This document shows positions 50,637 through 59,484 of a stretch of 64,000 bases of DNA, in pieces; the stretch's first letter is position 1; every line of letters starts with the position of its first letter. The notes beneath the pieces are model-generated. The model saw nothing but the letters and a program-made list of their open reading frames with translations. It made no database searches and was not told the DNA's origin. The DNA is from Allobosea sp. OK403. GTDB lineage: Bacteria; Pseudomonadota; Alphaproteobacteria; Rhizobiales; Beijerinckiaceae. Location of the stretch: NCBI RefSeq assembly GCF_900113835.1, contig NZ_FOQV01000012.1, forward strand, positions 1 through 64,000, read 5' to 3'. The translations under genes were made by a program, and so were the position numbers.

Positions 50637-52202
50637 TCAGCCGCTGCGGCGGACGTTCCAGAAGATCGGCGTGGGCCACGGAACGAAGCCCGTAAGGTCG
50701 GCACGCGCCGCCGTCGCGAAATAATACTGGCCGAGCGGAATGAACGGCACGTTTTCGAAGGCGAGAGCCTGCATCCTGCGGGCGATCTGCTTCTGGGCGG
50801 CAAGGTCCGGCGCATCGATCCAACTGTCGCGCAGCTTCTCCATGTCAGGATCGGTCGGCCAGCCGAACCAGCCGGCCTTGCCGGTGCCGCGCAGTGGCAG
50901 GTGCACGGCGGGGTCCATCACCGAAAGCCCGGTATAGGAGGTACAGAACATCGACCAGCCGCCCTTCTCGATGGGCTCCTGGCTGGAGCGGCGCTGCACC
51001 AGCGTACCCCAATCCGTAGTGACATGGTCGACATTGATGCCGATGCGCTCCAGCGTCGCCGCCATCACCGGCGCGAAGGCCCCGAGCACAGCCTGATCGC
51101 CCGGCGCCATCAACACGGCGCGCTCGCCCTTGTAGCCGCTTTCGGCCACCATCTTCTTCGCCAACGCGACATCCGCCTTGAGGATGCCGATGCCCTCGTC
51201 ATTGTCCATCGGCAGGCCCTTTGTGAATACCCCGACGTCGGTGGCGAAGAGCTCGGGCTCGTTGTTGAAGGCGGCCTGCATGAATTCCTTCTGGTCGACT
51301 GCAGTCAGCACCGCCTGCAGCAGCTTGCGGTTGTTGAAGGGCGGATGCAGGTGGTTGATCGCCGCCATGCCGATGGCGCCGATACGGTCGTTGCGCAACA
51401 CGCGGGTCGCAGGGTTGCCGCGCAGGATCGGCAGCAGGTCCGGCAGCGGGCTCTCCAGCCAGTCGGCCTCGCCGGTCTGGAGCGCTGCGGCTGCCGAGGC
51501 AGGATCGGGCATGACGAGCCATTCGATCCGGTCGAAATGGGCGATACGCGCTCCGGCCAGCAGGCTCGTCTCGTCCTGGCGCGGCACGTAGCGCTCGTGC
51601 CGGGCATAGGCCGCGCCGGCCCCGGGCTTCCATTCGTCGCGCAGGAAGCGGTAGGGGCCGGAGCCGACATATTCCGAGATCTGCTTGAATGGATCGGTCT
51701 TGGCGATGCGCTCGGGCATGATGAAGCAGTAATCGGCGAGCGCGTTCAGCATCAGCCCGAAGGGCTTCTTCAGTCGGATCGTGAAGACCTTGTCGCCCTC
51801 GGTGGTCAGTTCGGCGCCAAAGCTCATCATGAGTTGGCCGAGCGGCCGGCGCTTGGCCCAGCGCTGGATCGAGGTGACAAGGTCGATCGAGCGCACCGGC
51901 TCGCCATCATGGAAGACGAGGCCGTCGCGCAGGGTGAAGCGCCAGGTCAGCTTGTCGTCGGACAGTTCATGGCCCGCCACCATCTGCGGCCTGGGCAAGT
52001 AGTTTGCATCGAGCGCATAAGGCGTGTCCCAAACCATGAAGCCGTGGTTGTAGGCGACGGTCGTGGTCGTCCAGATCGGATCGGGATTGGCGAGGTCGGC
52101 CTGGGGAATGAACCTCAGGACCCGCTGGCGGCTTTGTGAGAGTGCCGGACGAGCGATTGCGGTCGCGGCAGCGGCGGCGAGGAAATCACGGCGTCTCATC
52201 AC
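50637..52202 (-). CDS. ABC transporter substrate-binding protein, family 5 (peptide/nickel type)
   Basis: 521 residues with a twin-arginine signal MMRRRDFLAAAAATAIARPA and cleavage near SALSQ. It is a SBP_bac_5 protein: TWRFTLRDGLVFHDGEPV (about 84-101), YVGSGPYRFL near 156 and RRVLR-type C-terminal strands. It is periplasmic and delivers di-/oligopeptides or opine-like compounds. The matching permeases are not next to it, so it is an orphan or uses a transporter elsewhere. It overlaps the M81 gene by 4 bp. Confidence 0.88.
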   Translation of the reverse strand: MMRRRDFLAAAAATAIARPALSQSRQRVLRFIPQADLANPDPIWTTTTVAYNHGFMVWDTPYALDANYLPRPQMVAGHELSDDKLTWRFTLRDGLVFHDGEPVRSIDLVTSIQRWAKRRPLGQLMMSFGAELTTEGDKVFTIRLKKPFGLMLNALADYCFIMPERIAKTDPFKQISEYVGSGPYRFLRDEWKPGAGAAYARHERYVPRQDETSLLAGARIAHFDRIEWLVMPDPASAAAALQTGEADWLESPLPDLLPILRGNPATRVLRNDRIGAIGMAAINHLHPPFNNRKLLQAVLTAVDQKEFMQAAFNNEPELFATDVGVFTKGLPMDNDEGIGILKADVALAKKMVAESGYKGERAVLMAPGDQAVLGAFAPVMAATLERIGINVDHVTTDWGTLVQRRSSQEPIEKGGWSMFCTSYTGLSVMDPAVHLPLRGTGKAGWFGWPTDPDMEKLRDSWIDAPDLAAQKQIARRMQALAFENVPFIPLGQYYFATAARADLTGFVPWPTPIFWNVRRSG

Positions 52203-53683
52203 GAAGCCTCCCTGATACGGAGCGGATAGAGGGTGGGCGGGGCCAGGCGGAACGGAAAGCGGTTGATATCGAGCGCAGCGGGACCGGGCGCGTCGATGTC
52301 GATCATGGTAGGGCAGATCGCGGTGAAGGCGGCGCGGAAATGGTTCTTGGCCTTAGCGCAGAGCAGCGCGACCTGAGCGAAGTCGACGCCGTGCAGCGTA
52401 TAGAAGGCCGGGTCATGCGCCGAGCCGCAGGCAGTGGTGACGATCACCCTGATCTGCCCGATGCCGATCACTGCAGTGGGGCCGAGCGACATCGGCAGGC
52501 CGCGCATCATCGGGCCGCTGTTAGCGTAATGGCCGTCCGTGAGTTTGAGCACAGTCCCCGAGAACGGCACAGGCGAGCCGAAATCGGTGCTGATCCGCCC
52601 GCCGAGCGTGCCGCTGATCGCAGCGCCTTCGCCTGCCGCGACACATCGCTCGACCAGCGCGGGATCGGCGAAGAAGGCGAAGACGGTCGGCACCTGAGGG
52701 GCGGCATCCAGCAGCGCGCGCAGCATCTCCGGCGTGTCGCCGATGCCGCCCGAGAGCGGGTTGTCGCCTGAATCGATCACCGCTACGGGTTGCGCCTCCG
52801 GCCCGAGCCGGAGCGCCTGCGCGATGCCTGCCGCCGCATCGGGCAGCGCGATATAGAAGCGGTCGAGCCGCTTGCGGGTCTCTTCGACGATGCGCTCGGC
52901 GGCGCGCTTCGCCAGCTCCCGGTCGCCATCGGCATAAACCAGCGCGCCGGCACCCGCGACAACCGTGTCGCCATAGGAGAAGCCGCCGAAGGGCGAAGCA
53001 TCGAGGATGCGCGGATCGAATTCGAGGCCGCGCGCGAAGGCTTCCAGCTCCGCCATCGGCCCCTCCGCCGTGCGCATGTTGATGCTGGGCAGTATCGCGT
53101 CAAGCTTGGCGATGTGGCCGACGGGTCGGACCTCGCCCTTCACCGTGCGGTCGAGCACGTCGAGCACCCGCTCGGCGGTCTCCTTCATGTCGATATGCGG
53201 ATGTTCCTTGAACCCGGCGGCGAAGGTGACGAGATCGGCGATGCGCGTGTCGAGATTGGCGTGCAGGTCGAAGCTAACGCCGAAAGGCATCTCAGGCCCG
53301 ATCGCCTCGCGCACGCGCCGGACGATCTCGTAATCGGCGAGGTCCATGCCCTCGACCACCATCGCCCCATGCAGCGAGAGGAAGACCGCATCCCATTCGC
53401 CCTGCGTAAGGTCGGCGACGATCTCGTCGATGATCGTGTCGTAGGCCTCGCGGGTAACGGGGCCGGCGGGCGTCGCGCCCGTCATGCGCAGGAAAGTGCC
53501 GCGCCATTCTGGATGGGCGTCGAGGAACGCGACGGCGCCGCCGCCCTCGGTCGTGGTGCCGCGGTAGACAGCCTCGGCCTCCTGGCCCTGATACCATTCA
53601 CGCCGGAACTCGTTGAGCCCGGTCATCACCGGCGAGAAGGAATTGCCTTCATGCGAGAACCGGGCAACGGCGAGGCGGGGCAT
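52199..53683 (-). CDS. M81-family metallopeptidase (MlrC/microcystinase C-like)
   Basis: 494 residues. Metal-ligand motifs of the family are visible: HEGNSFSP (11-18), SLHGAMV (103-109), DLHANLD (139-145) and HPHIDM (161-166). The C-terminal DUF1485-like region (GGISTDFGSPVPFSGTV) is also present. Related enzymes cleave linearised microcystin or other small peptide or amide bonds. It lies between a peptide-type binding protein and an aminotransferase under an RpiR regulator, so it probably hydrolyses the imported amide or peptide. Confidence 0.87.
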   Translation of the reverse strand: MPRLAVARFSHEGNSFSPVMTGLNEFRREWYQGQEAEAVYRGTTTEGGGAVAFLDAHPEWRGTFLRMTGATPAGPVTREAYDTIIDEIVADLTQGEWDAVFLSLHGAMVVEGMDLADYEIVRRVREAIGPEMPFGVSFDLHANLDTRIADLVTFAAGFKEHPHIDMKETAERVLDVLDRTVKGEVRPVGHIAKLDAILPSINMRTAEGPMAELEAFARGLEFDPRILDASPFGGFSYGDTVVAGAGALVYADGDRELAKRAAERIVEETRKRLDRFYIALPDAAAGIAQALRLGPEAQPVAVIDSGDNPLSGGIGDTPEMLRALLDAAPQVPTVFAFFADPALVERCVAAGEGAAISGTLGGRISTDFGSPVPFSGTVLKLTDGHYANSGPMMRGLPMSLGPTAVIGIGQIRVIVTTACGSAHDPAFYTLHGVDFAQVALLCAKAKNHFRAAFTAICPTMIDIDAPGPAALDINRFPFRLAPPTLYPLRIREAS

Positions 53684-53695
53684 CAGCGATAACCT

Positions 53696-55021
53696 TCAGG
53701 AAGCAAGAGCCAGATCGACCGCTTCGCCGAGGATCTCGACGATTCGGTCGATCTCTTCGGCCGTGACGATGTAGGGCGGAGCGAGCAGCACATGGTCGCC
53801 GCGGACGCCGTCGACAGTGCCGCCGGAGGGGTAGCAGGCAAGGCCGAGATCGAAGGCGGCCTGCTTGACCCGCTCGTTGAGCCTGAGCGCCGGGTCGAAG
53901 GGTTCCTTGGCCGAGCGGTCGGAAACGAGCTCGATCGCTTGGATTAGGCCGCGGCCGCGGATGTCGCCGACATGGGGATGGTTGCCGAAGCGAGCGTTGA
54001 GCCGCTGCGAGAGCCACTCGCCCATCGCCTGGACCCGGTCGAGCAACCCTTCCGACGCGATGGTCCGCTGCACCGCGAGCGCCGCCGCGCAGGCGACCGG
54101 GTGGTTCATATAGGTGTGGCCGTGCCAGAGACGGCCGCTGCCGGCGCGGATCGCGGCGAAGATCGGCTCGCGCATCAGCACGGCGGCTATCGGCTGGTAG
54201 CCGCCTCCCAGCCCCTTGGCGATGGTCTGGAGGTCCGGACTCGCGCCGTCCTGCTCCCAGGCATGTGTCGTCCCGGTCCGGCCCATGCCGCACATCACCT
54301 CGTCGAGGATGAGCAGCGCGCCGTGTCGGTCGCAGAGGCGACGGGCCATGGCGAGATAGCCGGCTGGCGCGGGTATCGCACCCGCGGTCGCTCCGATCAC
54401 CGTCTCGGCGACGAAGCCGGCGACGCTGGCGGGGCCGAGGCGCTGGAACTCGGCTTCGAGCTCGGCCTCCAGCACATCGACGAAATCGGCTTCGCTGGTT
54501 CCGGCCGGGCGGCGATAGGCGTTGGGCGCCGAGACATGGCTGAAGCTCTCGGGCAGCAGCGGCGCATAGGGTGCCCGGCGGCCCGCATTGCCGCCCGCCG
54601 CCAAGGCACCGAGCGTATTGCCGTGGTAGCTCTGGCGCCGCGCGATGAAGTGCGTCCGGCCTGGCTGGCCGACCTCCAGAAAATACTGCCGCGCCAGCTT
54701 GAAGGCGCCCTCGCAGGCCTCGGAGCCTGAGGAGACGAAATAGGCATGGCTCAGCCCACCAGGTTCGTGGCCGACGAGACACTCCGCCAGCTCCTCCGCC
54801 GGCGCGCTGCTGAAGGCGCCGCTATGGACATAGGCGAGCTTGCCGACCTGTTCCCGGACCGCCGCGATGACCGCAGGATGGCCATGGCCCAGGCAGGAGA
54901 CCGCTGCGCCGCCGGCGGCGTCGATGATCGCGCGCCCGTCGGCGGTGCGAATGAGGATGCCGCTGCTTTCGGCGGCGACTGGCGGCGGCAAGGCCGGTGA
55001 ACGGTGCAGCAGTCGTGTCAT
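53696..55021 (-). CDS. Class III aminotransferase (PLP-dependent)
   Basis: 441 residues from the ATG at 55021, which overlaps the TGA of the RpiR gene (ATGA). PLP lysine is Lys269 in QTIAKGLGGGYQPIAAVL, and ILDEVMCGMGRTG (about 240-252) holds the cofactor Asp. YVSSGSEACEGAFKLARQY-like PLP phosphate region near 93-112. It transfers the amino group of an omega-amino or related compound. The longer open frame upstream runs antisense to the RpiR gene and is rejected. Confidence 0.9.
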   Translation of the reverse strand: MTRLLHRSPALPPPVAAESSGILIRTADGRAIIDAAGGAAVSCLGHGHPAVIAAVREQVGKLAYVHSGAFSSAPAEELAECLVGHEPGGLSHAYFVSSGSEACEGAFKLARQYFLEVGQPGRTHFIARRQSYHGNTLGALAAGGNAGRRAPYAPLLPESFSHVSAPNAYRRPAGTSEADFVDVLEAELEAEFQRLGPASVAGFVAETVIGATAGAIPAPAGYLAMARRLCDRHGALLILDEVMCGMGRTGTTHAWEQDGASPDLQTIAKGLGGGYQPIAAVLMREPIFAAIRAGSGRLWHGHTYMNHPVACAAALAVQRTIASEGLLDRVQAMGEWLSQRLNARFGNHPHVGDIRGRGLIQAIELVSDRSAKEPFDPALRLNERVKQAAFDLGLACYPSGGTVDGVRGDHVLLAPPYIVTAEEIDRIVEILGEAVDLALAS

Positions 55022-55887
55022 CGCTGGCGTGGCCCGGTTTCGAGATAGGGCGTATGGGCGGCGATGCGCGCCTCGGTGCGGCGCAACTGCTCGCGACCCG
55101 CATCCCCCGCGCGGGAATAGAGCGTCGCGGCGAGCGCCTGCACCAGCGCGATGCAACCCGTGAGCGAAGGAAAGAAGCCGCTCGAATCCGTGCCGAAGGT
55201 GAGCACCGCCGCGGCGCCCTCGGCCACTGGCGCGTCGGGGCGGTCGACGATAGCGACGACCTTCGCGCCGGCATCGGCCGCAGCCTCCGCGCAGAGCAGG
55301 CCATCGCGCGAATAGGGATCGAAGCCGAAGAGCACGAGCGCGTCGCCGGACTTGAGACCGCCGAGCTCGACATCGAGCACGCCGCCGCCGCCCCCTATCA
55401 GCGTGGTGTCCGGACGGAACAGCCGATACTGGTAATGAAACAGAAGCGCCGGGGCGTGGCAGCTGCGGAAGCCAGCGACGATAACGCGCGGCGCGGCCTC
55501 CAGCAGCGTCGCCGCCTGCTCGATACGGGCTGCGTCGAGATTGTCGAGGATGGCCCGATCGGCCGCGATCATCGCGCCTGCGAGCGGCTCGGGTCCTCCC
55601 TCTGGCAAGGGCCGGACTGAGAAGGGCCGCCGCGCACCGAGGTCGTCGCGAGCATCGGCGATCAAACCAGCGCGCAATTCCTCCCAACCGGGGAGGCCCA
55701 GAGACTGGGCCAGCCGGGTAAACGTTGCAGGTGGAAGGCCCGCGGCCCGCGCCAGCCCGCGCATCGGCATTGTCGCCGCCTCGAAGCTGCGCCCGATCAC
55801 GAAGCGCGCCGCATCGGCCTGCTGCGGCGGCAGGCGGCGCAGCGCGGCGGTGAGAAGGGCAACGGTGTCTTGAGTTCTGGAACGCAT
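55018..55887 (-). CDS. MurR/RpiR-family transcriptional regulator
   Basis: 289 residues from the ATG at 55887 (an ATG at 55938 would place an operator palindrome inside the gene). An N-terminal RpiR HTH (LLTAALRRLPPQQADAARFV, then MRGLARAAGLPPATFTRLAQSLG) and a C-terminal SIS domain (about 110-270, VIVAGFRSCHAPALLFHYQY) that binds sugar phosphates or similar ligands. It heads the aminotransferase/M81/binding-protein unit and probably controls it and itself. Confidence 0.88.
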   Translation of the reverse strand: MRSRTQDTVALLTAALRRLPPQQADAARFVIGRSFEAATMPMRGLARAAGLPPATFTRLAQSLGLPGWEELRAGLIADARDDLGARRPFSVRPLPEGGPEPLAGAMIAADRAILDNLDAARIEQAATLLEAAPRVIVAGFRSCHAPALLFHYQYRLFRPDTTLIGGGGGVLDVELGGLKSGDALVLFGFDPYSRDGLLCAEAAADAGAKVVAIVDRPDAPVAEGAAAVLTFGTDSSGFFPSLTGCIALVQALAATLYSRAGDAGREQLRRTEARIAAHTPYLETGPRQR

Positions 55888-55909
55888 GACTTCTCGTTCG
55901 AGATTGAAC

Positions 55910-55923
55910 GAAACGAATGTTTC
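55910..55923. promoter_or_regulatory. Candidate RpiR operator
   Basis: GAAAC-GAAT-GTTTC is a perfect 5-bp inverted repeat, 23 bp before the RpiR start. On the minus strand a -35 TTGACT (55945-55940) and a -10 AAACAT (55922-55917) overlap it at 17-base spacing, so binding would block the promoter. Confidence 0.55.
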
Positions 55924-56048
55924 ATAGCGAAGCGTCACAAGTCAATGGGGCCCGTCGGCCGCGAACGAGGTACGCCGAGCCCGACCACGGGCCTGCTGAT
56001 TGAGCCGCTGAGAGTTAAGCGGCCGACCTATGCAGACGGACACGACCA

Positions 56049-56090
56049 GCGTCCGCTTCTTGCAGACGGCTCAATGTCCGCTCCTGGCGG
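56049..56090 (+). repeat. Dispersed 45-bp repeat copy
   Basis: AGCGTCCGCTTCTTGCAGAC then GGCTCAATGTCCGCTCCTGG and CGG. It abuts the IS remnant, whose end begins 8 bp later, so the IS probably inserted next to or into this repeat. Confidence 0.75.
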
Positions 56091-56097
56091 ATATCGT

Positions 56098-56450
56098 TGA
56101 AAAAGTCGGCCTGCGAGCGAGGCGGTCACAGGCTGCGATTTGCCGGCGAGCGCTTTCGCCCTTCACGCGGCCCTGATCTGCGGCCCGTTCGGCAGAAGCT
56201 TGGCGAGCTTCCTGAGGTTCTGGGCTGCGGCGGCGAGGTGGAACTCGTCCCTGGCGCCGCTCGGTCCGCGTAGTCGCAGCCGATCGAGCCTCAGGATGCG
56301 CTTGAGATGGGCGAAGAGCATCTCGACCTTCTTCCGCTCTCGCCGCGAGGTGACATAGGCGTCGGTCTGCGCGATGTCCCTTGCCATGTCGCGAGCGCCC
56401 TCGTGGATCGAGCGCAGGATCTTGCGAGCGGGTGTGTTGGGTGCGGGTCA
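56098..56450 (-). pseudogene. IS1182-like element remnant, 3' end of transposase
   Basis: On the minus strand from about 56387 the frame reads MARDIAQTDAYVTSRRERKK then VEMLFAHLKRILRLDRLRLR and GPSGARDEFHLAAAAQNLRK, the C-terminus of IS1182-type transposases with the DDE-domain Glu region (KKVEMLFAHLKRIL). The N-terminus and catalytic Asps are missing. The outer end 56098-56108 reads TGAAAAAGTCG, matching the end of the 5' fragment at 877-887. Confidence 0.7.
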
Positions 56451-56752
56451 AATTCTTCGCATTCGGGAAGACGTCTAGGGCGAGGAATTTGATCTCACCA
56501 GCAGTGACCCAGGTAACTGGCTTCCGGCCGATGCGCTCGACCAGGCGCGGACGATACTTCACCTCGCAGCCTAGCCTCTCGTCGCTGGCGGCGGCGGCGG
56601 CGAACGTCTTCCCAGCTATGCGGCCTCCGAGGCTGCGGCGAGTAGGGGGAACACGCCCGGATTGGCTGGACTGACTTTCAAAGAACGGGGCCTGGACCGT
56701 GTCCGGTCCAGGCCCCTGGATCTCGTCTTTGCTTGGGACGAAGAGGCGTGGC

Positions 56753-59254
56753 TCAGAACTCTTCCCAGCCCGCGTCGTTGGCGCGGGTGTTGGCAACCTT
56801 CTTTGCGAGCGCGGCCGGTGCTGGGCGGGGCGCCGGGGCGGCGGTCCGAGGTGCCTGCGTCCGAGGTGCGGGGACTTTGGTCTTCCCAAAGGCAACCTCC
56901 GCCAGCTGGCGCAGGCGCGCGGGCTCTGAGACCGGCGCGCTGGTCACCGCTGGCGCTGCGTAAGCGGCGTCCGGCCCGGTCTTGAACGCCGCGACGAGGT
57001 CGTTGAGCTGTCCGATGCGGGCGGAGAGGGATGCGGCGGATGCTGCGCTCTGTTCGGAGAGGGCTGCGTTCTGCTGGGTCATCTCGTCGAGATGCGCCAC
57101 CGCCTGGCTCATCTCGTCGATGCCATTGGCCTGTTCGCCCGAGGCCGACGAGATGTCGGCGATGGTGGCGGCGACCTTCCTCGAATGGCCGAGGATCTGG
57201 CTGAGCTGGTCGCCGGCCTGGCGGACGAGCTTGACGCCCTCGCCGACCTCCATGTTCGACGAGGAGATCAGGGTCGAGATGTCCTTGGCCGCGGCGCTGG
57301 AGCGCTGCGCCAGCGTGCGCACTTCCGACGCGACCACGGCGAAGCCCTTGCCGGCATCACCGGCCCGCGCGGCTTCCACCGCCGCGTTCAGCGCCAGGAG
57401 GTTGGTCTGGAAGGCGATGTCGTCGATCACCCGGATGATGTCGGAGATCTTCTGCGAGGCGCTCTCGATGCGCGCCATGGCGTCGACGGCCTGGCCGGCG
57501 ATCTCGCCGCCCGACTGCGCCGCATGCATCGCATCGTTGGCGATGGCCGCTGCGTCTTTCGAGGCCTGGGCCGAGGCCTTGACGCTGGCGGCCAGCTCCT
57601 CGGTCGTGGCGGCGGTCTCCTCCAGGCTGGAGGCCTGCTCCTCGGTGCGCTTCGACAAATCGTCCGCGCCCATGTTGATCTCGCGGGCGGCGAGGCCGAC
57701 ATCGGCCGAGGTGACCTGAATGGTGCGCACCGTCGAGGACAGCCGGTCGACCGTGTCGTTGATCGCGCCCTTGAGCTCGGCGAACTTGCCGCGATAGGCC
57801 GAATCCACCCGCACCGTAAGGTCGCCGCCGGCGACCGCCGAAAGCGCCCTGGCGAACTCGCTGGTGGCCGAATCCACCACGGCGTTGATCTCGTTGATGC
57901 CGGCGACGAGCTTCTGCATCTGCTCGTCCGACTGGTCGATCTGCAGACGCGCCGAGAAATCACCGGCTGCCGCAGCCGCAACCACCTCGCCGACATCGGA
58001 GACCACCGCTTCCATCGACTGGGCGCGGGCGAGACGGGCTGCGGCCGCCAACTGTTCCTGTGCCTCCAGCGCTCGGACGCGCTGAATGTTGGCCTGGAAA
58101 TCGCCCAGCGCATGACTGATCGCGTCGATCTCGACCATGTTGACCTTAGCCGGGATTCTGGCGTCGTCGGCGCCCGACAGCATCAGCCCGACTGAGTTAG
58201 CCAATTGCCCAAGCGGCCGAACCACGCCGCGATGGAACAACAGAACAATTCCGACCACGACGCCGGTGACGATCAGGATCGCCAGGAGCGAGAGTGCCAG
58301 GCGCCAGCCTGCGCTCGACAGATCGGCATCGATCTCGACTTTCGCCTGCTCGAAGGCGGCGTCGCGCATCTGCAGGATGGTTGCCAGCGATTTCTGCGTC
58401 CAGGTGCGCCAGTCGGCGAGGGCGATCTCGACCGGCTTCCCGTCGCGGGCCGCCTCATACATCGTCCCATAGGTTTTGGATTCTTCGTCGCGGAAACCGG
58501 TCTTGACGATCTCAAGCGCAGTCTTGAGCTGCGGGTTGGTCTGCATCTGCGCCACGGCCTGGTCGATCAGCAGCCAGAGCTGCTCGATGCGGCCGCTCAA
58601 ACGATCGACTTGGGATACGGCGGCGGGCGTCAGTTTGATGCCGCTGCCGACATACTGCGTGAAATGGACCGACCGGCTGCCGGCTGCCTCACGCACCGTC
58701 GTCGCGAGTTCGCCCAGAGAAACCGTGTTGCTGACCTCTGGGTTGAGATCGCCAATGCGGGCTCCGAGCTGGCGCTGGAGCGCGGATTGCTGATTCAGCA
58801 GTTCGAGGACGGTGCCGCTGAAAACCTGCGCCGCCTTTGGATCGCGCTGCTGCAGTGGCCTGGCCCCCTCCGCTGTGGCGAGCTTGCGCGCGTCGGCGAG
58901 GCGTTGGCTGATCTGGGACACGGGGCCCGCGAACTCCGGACGCTTGGCGAAGGCGGTGTCTGCGAAACTGGCTTGCATCTGCGTGATGCGGGCGTCGGTG
59001 GCACGTGCCGCCTGGTTGGCCGATGCGGCGATCTTTCCGTCGGGGTCCGCGGCCAGGACCACCTGCGTGATCACGCCCCGTTCGATCGCCGCGCTCTCGA
59101 TGACGCGGCTGACAGCCTCTGACGCGACGACGAGGCTGCGTGTCTCGCGAGCCGTCGAGAGTGAGTGCATCTGCTGATAGGCGACATAGCCACTGGCCAG
59201 GATCGCTGCGGCGCCGGCCGCGATGGTGCAGATCAGAAAATGCGTTACGCGCAT
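56753..59254 (-). CDS. Methyl-accepting chemotaxis protein with nitrate-sensor-like (NIT) periplasmic domain
   Basis: 833 residues. TM1 is at about 5-27, then a long helical NIT-like sensing domain (about 40-310), TM2 at about 318-342 (RLALSLLAILIVTGVVVGIV), two HAMP-like segments (about 343-400 and 430-520) and the signalling hairpin (about 600-660: DDIAFQTNLLALNAAVEAAR then AGDAGKGFAVVASEVR). After a Pro/Ala-rich linker the protein ends in GWEEF, similar to the xWxxF pentapeptide that tethers CheR/CheB in some receptors. It probably senses a nitrate-like or other small anion and signals to a Che array. Confidence 0.9.
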   Translation of the reverse strand: MRVTHFLICTIAAGAAAILASGYVAYQQMHSLSTARETRSLVVASEAVSRVIESAAIERGVITQVVLAADPDGKIAASANQAARATDARITQMQASFADTAFAKRPEFAGPVSQISQRLADARKLATAEGARPLQQRDPKAAQVFSGTVLELLNQQSALQRQLGARIGDLNPEVSNTVSLGELATTVREAAGSRSVHFTQYVGSGIKLTPAAVSQVDRLSGRIEQLWLLIDQAVAQMQTNPQLKTALEIVKTGFRDEESKTYGTMYEAARDGKPVEIALADWRTWTQKSLATILQMRDAAFEQAKVEIDADLSSAGWRLALSLLAILIVTGVVVGIVLLFHRGVVRPLGQLANSVGLMLSGADDARIPAKVNMVEIDAISHALGDFQANIQRVRALEAQEQLAAAARLARAQSMEAVVSDVGEVVAAAAAGDFSARLQIDQSDEQMQKLVAGINEINAVVDSATSEFARALSAVAGGDLTVRVDSAYRGKFAELKGAINDTVDRLSSTVRTIQVTSADVGLAAREINMGADDLSKRTEEQASSLEETAATTEELAASVKASAQASKDAAAIANDAMHAAQSGGEIAGQAVDAMARIESASQKISDIIRVIDDIAFQTNLLALNAAVEAARAGDAGKGFAVVASEVRTLAQRSSAAAKDISTLISSSNMEVGEGVKLVRQAGDQLSQILGHSRKVAATIADISSASGEQANGIDEMSQAVAHLDEMTQQNAALSEQSAASAASLSARIGQLNDLVAAFKTGPDAAYAAPAVTSAPVSEPARLRQLAEVAFGKTKVPAPRTQAPRTAAPAPRPAPAALAKKVANTRANDAGWEEF

Positions 59255-59392
59255 GATGTCGGGTCCCCGCCGCGCCTGACCCGGCCATCTCGCGAACCGC
59301 GATAGCGCGGCAGACCGACACGTTTACGGGAGCTACGGACACAGCCATAGCGAAGGCGGCGTTAACGCGACCTTTCGAGAGGCCGGTAAGAC

Positions 59393-59436
59393 GAACGTCT
59401 GCTGTCGGGTAACACCCCAATGTCAGCTTGTGGCGC
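59393..59436 (+). repeat. Dispersed 45-bp repeat copy
   Basis: GAACGTCTGCTGTCGGGTAA then CACCCCAATGTCAGCTTGTG and GCGC. Well preserved. Confidence 0.8.
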
Positions 59437-59484
59437 TGGGCCTACGCTCCAGATCCGCTGGTTATTGCGACCCGATCAACCACG

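Larger units (their letters stand above)
55939..56752. other. Repeat- and IS-filled gap
   Basis: 814 bases with a dispersed repeat (56049-56090), an IS1182-like 3' remnant (56098-56450) and, at 56450-56680, a minus-strand frame (GKTFAAAAASDERLGCEVKY then RPRLVERIGRKPVTWVTAGE) that I do not recognise and that may belong to another lost element. Confidence 0.5.

Noticed and set aside
53696..55687. 663-codon version of the aminotransferase
   Set aside because: The first 222 codons are Arg-rich antisense of the RpiR gene. The ATG at 55021 overlaps the RpiR stop and gives the normal family N-terminus.
13166..59436. CRISPR array
   Set aside because: The dispersed repeats are kilobases apart, not regularly spaced, and no cas gene is present.
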